Source: JAMDEO01 sp963775295 | Lineage (GTDB): Bacteria; Actinomycetota; Thermoleophilia; RBG-16-64-13 | Reading direction: 5' to 3' | DNA length: 64,000 nucleotides | Assembly: GCA_963775295.1 (NCBI GenBank) | Contig: CAVZIK010000006.1 | Coordinates: 1,550,001 to 1,614,000, forward strand | Shown: positions 60,572-64,000 of the stretch, in pieces | Position numbering within the stretch: the first letter of the stretch is position 1 | How the letters are laid out: each line of letters begins with the position of its first letter | Notes under the pieces: model-generated | Seen by the model: only the letters and a program-made list of their open reading frames with translations | The model's database searches: none | What the model was told of the DNA's origin: nothing | Made by a program: the position numbers and the translations under genes

Positions 60572-61024
60572 GTGCATCGCCACAGCGCTCTTCTGATGAA
60601 GACTCTCACACTAATCACATTGGACCGAGGGCTGGCAGAGGATGCGACTCAGGAGGCGTTTCTTCAGCTGTATCTGCATTGGAGCGAAGTGCCAGGCATG
60701 AGGGACCCGTCGGCCTGGCTCTATCGGGTAGGAATCAACCGCTGCAAAGACTATAGACGCGCACTGGGTCGCGCGGCCCGGCTGATTGAACGCCTTGGTC
60801 AAGCCGCTGAGGAGCGTGCTCCGCGTCAGTGGTCGCCAGAGGCCGACTTCCTGGCCATTTTTCAGCCTCTGCCCAAACGCCAGCGTATGGCAGCCGCTCT
60901 CTACTATGTGGCCGGTTTCTCGGCAGCGGAGATCGCAAGAACAATGGGCATATCCGAGGGTGCGGTAGGAAGCCATCTTCACAAGGCCCGAGAAGTACTT
61001 CGGAAGCTATTGGAGGCAGAATAG
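60572..61024 (+). CDS. ECF-type RNA polymerase sigma factor
   Basis: 150 residues from the GTG at 60572. Region 2: RGLAEDATQEAFLQLYLHW; region 4: LPKRQRMAAALYYVAGFSAAEIARTMGISEGAVGSHLHKARE. The residues just upstream in frame (EWPAEFEAL) also look like the family N-terminus, but no ATG, GTG or TTG occurs between the stop at 60449 and 60572, so the true start may be a CTG (60530) or ACG. The stop overlaps the next gene by one base. It probably directs a surface-stress regulon. Confidence 0.87.
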   Translation: MHRHSALLMKTLTLITLDRGLAEDATQEAFLQLYLHWSEVPGMRDPSAWLYRVGINRCKDYRRALGRAARLIERLGQAAEERAPRQWSPEADFLAIFQPLPKRQRMAAALYYVAGFSAAEIARTMGISEGAVGSHLHKAREVLRKLLEAE

Positions 61025-62505
61025 TGGACATACACGACATAGATGGACGACTCCGTGAGGTGTGCACTCGGAACACGCCTTCCTTCGATGAGGTCGCTTT
61101 TTCCGCTCGCCTATTAGGGAAGACGAGAAGCGCTCGGAAATCATCACCGCGTTTCACTGGTGGTTCGCGCGTCGTTATCGCCGCCGTTTGCGTCGTGGTG
61201 CTAGTCGCCCTGGGAATGGGTGCGTATGAGGCCACTCGGCACCTTGATCGTGACCAGCACATCATCGTATTTACCGACGACACCATGGGCGTTTTCCCCG
61301 GCGCTTCGCCTGGCACCAACCAAGGTGTCACCGGCACTCGTCTGCCAGGTCCGGGAGCGTCCGATACGCTGCTCGGGCTGGACACTCTGAGGCTCGATGT
61401 AACCCCACGCGCTGGTATTCGAATGACAACAAAGCTTGAGCAGGTCCCTGGAGTCAACATTGTCCACTTGGATGTCACGGTCGTAAACAAGAGTGTGGCC
61501 TCCACCTTCTCCTTCGCCGATAGTGACTTCACGCTGCGAGTGGACGGTGTGGCGCTTCGGACTCAGGTGGAAGGCTCGCGAGCCAAGCGCAGCTACGCGG
61601 CGCCAGGTGTCACAACGGAGATAACCGACTACTACTGGATCCTGCCGCAGGGTCCGTTCGCCGAAACCGCTTTTTCCTACGCCTCGACCGATTCGCAGAG
61701 TGTCGGATTCAACAAGACCGTGAGAGTGGTTGAATCAATCCCGATTTCGGCGACAACCACGACCAAGCCAGCGTCGGCTGAGGTGCAGGGGTACCTCGAC
61801 ACCCTCGAATCCATGTGGAGGGGGGCTGGCGTGCACGTCCTTGCGGTCAGCTCAAGTCCCCTGGATGCTCGAACCGAACAGTTGATCAAAGACAACACCA
61901 AGGAAACCGACGTTCTTCCCTGGGTTAGCGTGGAAGTGCCCGCAGCAGACTTTGGGAAGTACGAAGGTACGTTCGTCTACGACAACATCATGCGGCAGAC
62001 AATGCTTGCCGTGCGCGGAGGTGTTCCCCTCCACTATCTGGGGGTGACGACTGTCGAGAATGACGGCACCAAGAGGGAGTGGACTTCCTCCGAGGTGTTT
62101 CAACTCTCCGGGCTTGCCGGGCCGGAATGGGACCGGCCTGCATCCGTGGCTATCTCATCTGTCGAAGACCAAGTGAAGCAGATGCTGACCGACGCGGCCA
62201 CCAAGTCAGGCGTCAGCTCTCCTGCGCTCCAGGTGACGGAAGATGCGTCTGGGCGTGTCGTGACGGCCACCGGCTTGATTCCGGACGTCAAGCATCCATC
62301 TGTTTCCATCATGTCTTTCGGGTCTAGTATCCAAGATGTCGTTAGCCAACTGAACAAGCAAGGCGCAAAAATCGCTGCTCTCTACATCAAGATAGACGAC
62401 GCTAGCTCGAACCCAGCCGTGCGGCTCGTCTGGAGCTTTACCATCGGGGCAGGAAGCACCTCTCGCTGGCTTGCTCCGGAAGTCCAGGCTATCAACAAGG
62501 GTTAG
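61024..62505 (+). CDS. Putative membrane anti-sigma factor with extracellular domain
   Basis: 493 residues from the GTG at 61024 (GGAGG 7 nt upstream; TAGTG overlap with the sigma gene). A short cytosolic part (about 1-48), one membrane helix (VVIAAVCVVVLVALGMGAYEA), then a large exported region with beta-rich segments. Position and topology fit a sigma-sequestering sensor. No known anti-sigma motif is obvious in the cytosolic part. Confidence 0.7.
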   Translation: MDIHDIDGRLREVCTRNTPSFDEVAFSARLLGKTRSARKSSPRFTGGSRVVIAAVCVVVLVALGMGAYEATRHLDRDQHIIVFTDDTMGVFPGASPGTNQGVTGTRLPGPGASDTLLGLDTLRLDVTPRAGIRMTTKLEQVPGVNIVHLDVTVVNKSVASTFSFADSDFTLRVDGVALRTQVEGSRAKRSYAAPGVTTEITDYYWILPQGPFAETAFSYASTDSQSVGFNKTVRVVESIPISATTTTKPASAEVQGYLDTLESMWRGAGVHVLAVSSSPLDARTEQLIKDNTKETDVLPWVSVEVPAADFGKYEGTFVYDNIMRQTMLAVRGGVPLHYLGVTTVENDGTKREWTSSEVFQLSGLAGPEWDRPASVAISSVEDQVKQMLTDAATKSGVSSPALQVTEDASGRVVTATGLIPDVKHPSVSIMSFGSSIQDVVSQLNKQGAKIAALYIKIDDASSNPAVRLVWSFTIGAGSTSRWLAPEVQAINKG

Positions 62506-62591
62506 ACTGGTGACGCAGAAACACGTCTTCACCGCGATGTCGCGGGCCTGATGCTCGCCAACAACTGCAACGAAGTACCAGAGGAGCTGAA

Positions 62592-63608
62592 ATGACCCTG
62601 AGATCTAAGGCTGCCGTTGTCTGCCTGCTCGTGGGTGGAGTGCTCGTTCTCGTCTTTGGAGCAATCGGAGTACAGGCGTCCTCGACGACCTCAACAAGCT
62701 CAGGGGTGTCGCAGGACTCCACCACCACAACCGTGCGGATGCCTTCGGACGGCGGCTTCACCATCGGCTTCGACATTGACCAGCCGTTTCACGACGTAGA
62801 TGCGCCAAGCCAGCCGGGCATGAAGATCCTCACGAGCTATGTGGCCGTTGGAAACCGTCTCGACACTCCTCTGCCCTTCAGCCTTATGGACCTGGTCCTT
62901 GAAGACCCCTATGGCAACACCTACCAAACCACTGTCGCCCCCATCTGGAAACCGCCGCTTGCCATCGATGTTATCGGTGCGAATGAAGTGGTCGGCGGCT
63001 ACGTCTCTTGGGAGGTCCCCTTCTATGTCTGGCCGTACGCGGTGGCGTTCAGGCCTGAGGGACGCCAGGGATTGGGGCGTGGCTGGCAGATGCCTGTCTA
63101 CAGCGACGTGAACAGCGGGTATCGCTTCTACTGGGAGATCGGCGCTCTGAAGTACCGGGGAACGATTGGCGGGTATCCCGACGGAACGTTCCGGCCCGAC
63201 AAGCCCATCCTTCGGGAGCAGTTCGCCAAGATGATCCTGCTTGCCTCCTCCCCGGACGGGACCTCAAAGCTCTCTTACCCGGACGGATTCTTCGCGCAGG
63301 CAGTGAAGCAGGCTCTGCTGCCCTCCGGAAAGAGCGCTCGGATTCCCGCCACGAGGTTGGAGGTCGCGGTGGCCGTCGGGAAGATCGGGCAGCTACACCT
63401 CAAACCAACCCCGGACGGCTACAAGCTTCCCTTCACCGACGTGCCGAGCGCAGCCCAGGGACTCCTCGCTCTTCTCGCATCCAACGGCGTCATCTCCGGC
63501 GCGAGCGCAACTACCTTCGGCCCTGATGCGCCCTGCACGCGCGGTCAGGCCGCCAGGATGGTGCAGCTCATGTTGAATCCCGCGAGGCCGACCATCGCGC
63601 CGAAATAA
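62592..63608 (+). CDS. Exported SLH-domain protein
   Basis: 338 residues with a signal segment (AAVVCLLVGGVLVLVFGAIGVQA). The middle (FDIDQPFHDVD, MKILTSYVAVGNRLDTPLPF) resembles DUF4352-like beta sandwiches. The C-terminal part has SLH repeats (GTIGGYPDGTFRPDKPILREQFAKM, and GVISGASATTFGPDAPCTRGQAARM), which attach proteins to cell-wall polymers. Probably a member of the sigma factor's regulon. Confidence 0.82.
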   Translation: MTLRSKAAVVCLLVGGVLVLVFGAIGVQASSTTSTSSGVSQDSTTTTVRMPSDGGFTIGFDIDQPFHDVDAPSQPGMKILTSYVAVGNRLDTPLPFSLMDLVLEDPYGNTYQTTVAPIWKPPLAIDVIGANEVVGGYVSWEVPFYVWPYAVAFRPEGRQGLGRGWQMPVYSDVNSGYRFYWEIGALKYRGTIGGYPDGTFRPDKPILREQFAKMILLASSPDGTSKLSYPDGFFAQAVKQALLPSGKSARIPATRLEVAVAVGKIGQLHLKPTPDGYKLPFTDVPSAAQGLLALLASNGVISGASATTFGPDAPCTRGQAARMVQLMLNPARPTIAPK

Positions 63609-63841
63609 AGCCGGGCACGAGGGTGGAGATCACGCGGCTCCGTTGCGTCAGCGGCTGGTAATGGTTTCGGGCCTGCCGGACATGTGATGACTGTATTGAA
63701 GGGGCGAGAGTCGGATGCTCGACGACCCCGCGAGCGGCAACGATCCAGGCATCCAGGCTCAGGCCGTGTAAAGCTGGAAGGCACTTGCCGTCGTAGATAG
63801 GGTGAGTGGAGGAGAAGAAGAGACAGCGACACGGCGTCTGA

Positions 63842-64000
63842 GGGGCGAAGAAGACGGTAAACGGCACTCTTGTCACCGAGCTCGAACGGCCCGCCAACCG
63901 GACCGCCCTCAATTCGCGTGAGGAAGCGCGTTTCGAGGCGGTGGTGCGCGGCACTTCGGAGAGGCTTGTCCAGATGCTTGAAGCCATCGTCCTGGACCGT
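63842..64000 (+). CDS. Second ECF sigma factor, N-terminal part only
   Basis: The frame is open from 63842 and runs off the right edge. FEAVVRGTSERLVQMLEAIVLDR aligns with FEALVHRHSALLMKTLTLITLDR of the sigma factor at 60572. As in that gene, no ATG, GTG or TTG precedes the conserved start (the first GTG is at about 63930). Start therefore uncertain. Confidence 0.55.

Noticed and set aside
63568..63987. Minus-strand frame of 139 codons at the right edge
   Set aside because: It overlaps the SLH gene end and the second sigma gene, whose N-terminal similarity to the first sigma factor is clear.

Overview
High-GC bacterial DNA. The heterotetrameric [FeFe]-hydrogenase operon points to an anaerobe, probably a Gram-positive. 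A Rex regulator, an NlpC/P60 hydrolase with a coiled coil, SLH domains and many Thr/Ser-rich lipoproteins would fit an anaerobic actinobacterial or related lineage; this placement is an inference and not certain.

Region 1 (1-14.5 kb, all minus strand) is one long operon. It starts from a strong promoter at about 14.5 kb whose -10 region overlaps a Rex-like operator. The order of transcription is: a Rex repressor with an added C-terminal DRTGG-like domain; an anti-sigma-type ATPase fused to ferredoxin and hydrogenase-like (H) domains; a DRTGG protein; a PHP phosphoesterase; a small histidine-kinase-type ATPase; the four hydrogenase subunits hndA, hndB, hndC and hndD; a response regulator; a sensor kinase whose input module is an [FeFe]-hydrogenase-like domain; a receiver-kinase hybrid; and a response regulator cut by the window edge. 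HndC carries an extra GltD-like FAD/NADPH module, so the enzyme may connect H2, NAD(H), NADP(H) and ferredoxin. The upstream and downstream genes look like a dedicated redox and H2 sensing circuit.

Region 2 (14.6-22 kb, mostly plus strand) is housekeeping DNA: a TM1266-like hydrogenase-associated regulator, an ABC importer, a 3-methyladenine glycosylase I-like protein, a thiolase, a NifU C-terminal domain protein, a cell-wall hydrolase and the initiator tRNA gene.

Region 3 (21,947-38,213) is a 16.2-kb integrative element inserted in the 3' end of tRNA-fMet and bounded by a perfect 48-bp direct repeat. It carries a tyrosine integrase, a filamentous-phage gpII-like replication initiator, an excisionase-like protein, an ArdC-like antirestriction protein, and cargo. 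The cargo includes two HEPN proteins, a DNA methyltransferase fused to a PD-(D/E)XK-like domain, an ADP-ribosyltransferase-like protein and several lipoproteins.

Region 4 (38.2-39.6 kb) is chromosomal scar tissue (a truncated tRNA-Ser and a decayed DUF429 gene) followed by rnhA. Region 5 (about 39.8-47.8 kb) is a second integrase-carrying element with a CHC2-type zinc protein, an AlpA-like regulator, two related zinc-finger proteins and a DUF3987 protein. Its ends are not resolved.

Region 6 (48-60 kb) is an accessory region. It holds zinc-ribbon and WG-repeat proteins (one with an apparent frameshift) and an XRE regulator. It also holds a five-gene set built on a stand-alone McrB-type N-terminal domain with HNH-like and GIY-YIG proteins, the most promising candidate here for an undescribed restriction-type system. 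A ComEC-like lipoprotein, a DUF433/DUF5615 toxin-antitoxin pair and a uracil-DNA-glycosylase-like protein follow. Region 7 (60-64 kb) has an ECF sigma factor, its membrane partner, an SLH protein and the beginning of a second ECF sigma gene. A set of 19-bp repeats lies upstream of the first sigma gene.
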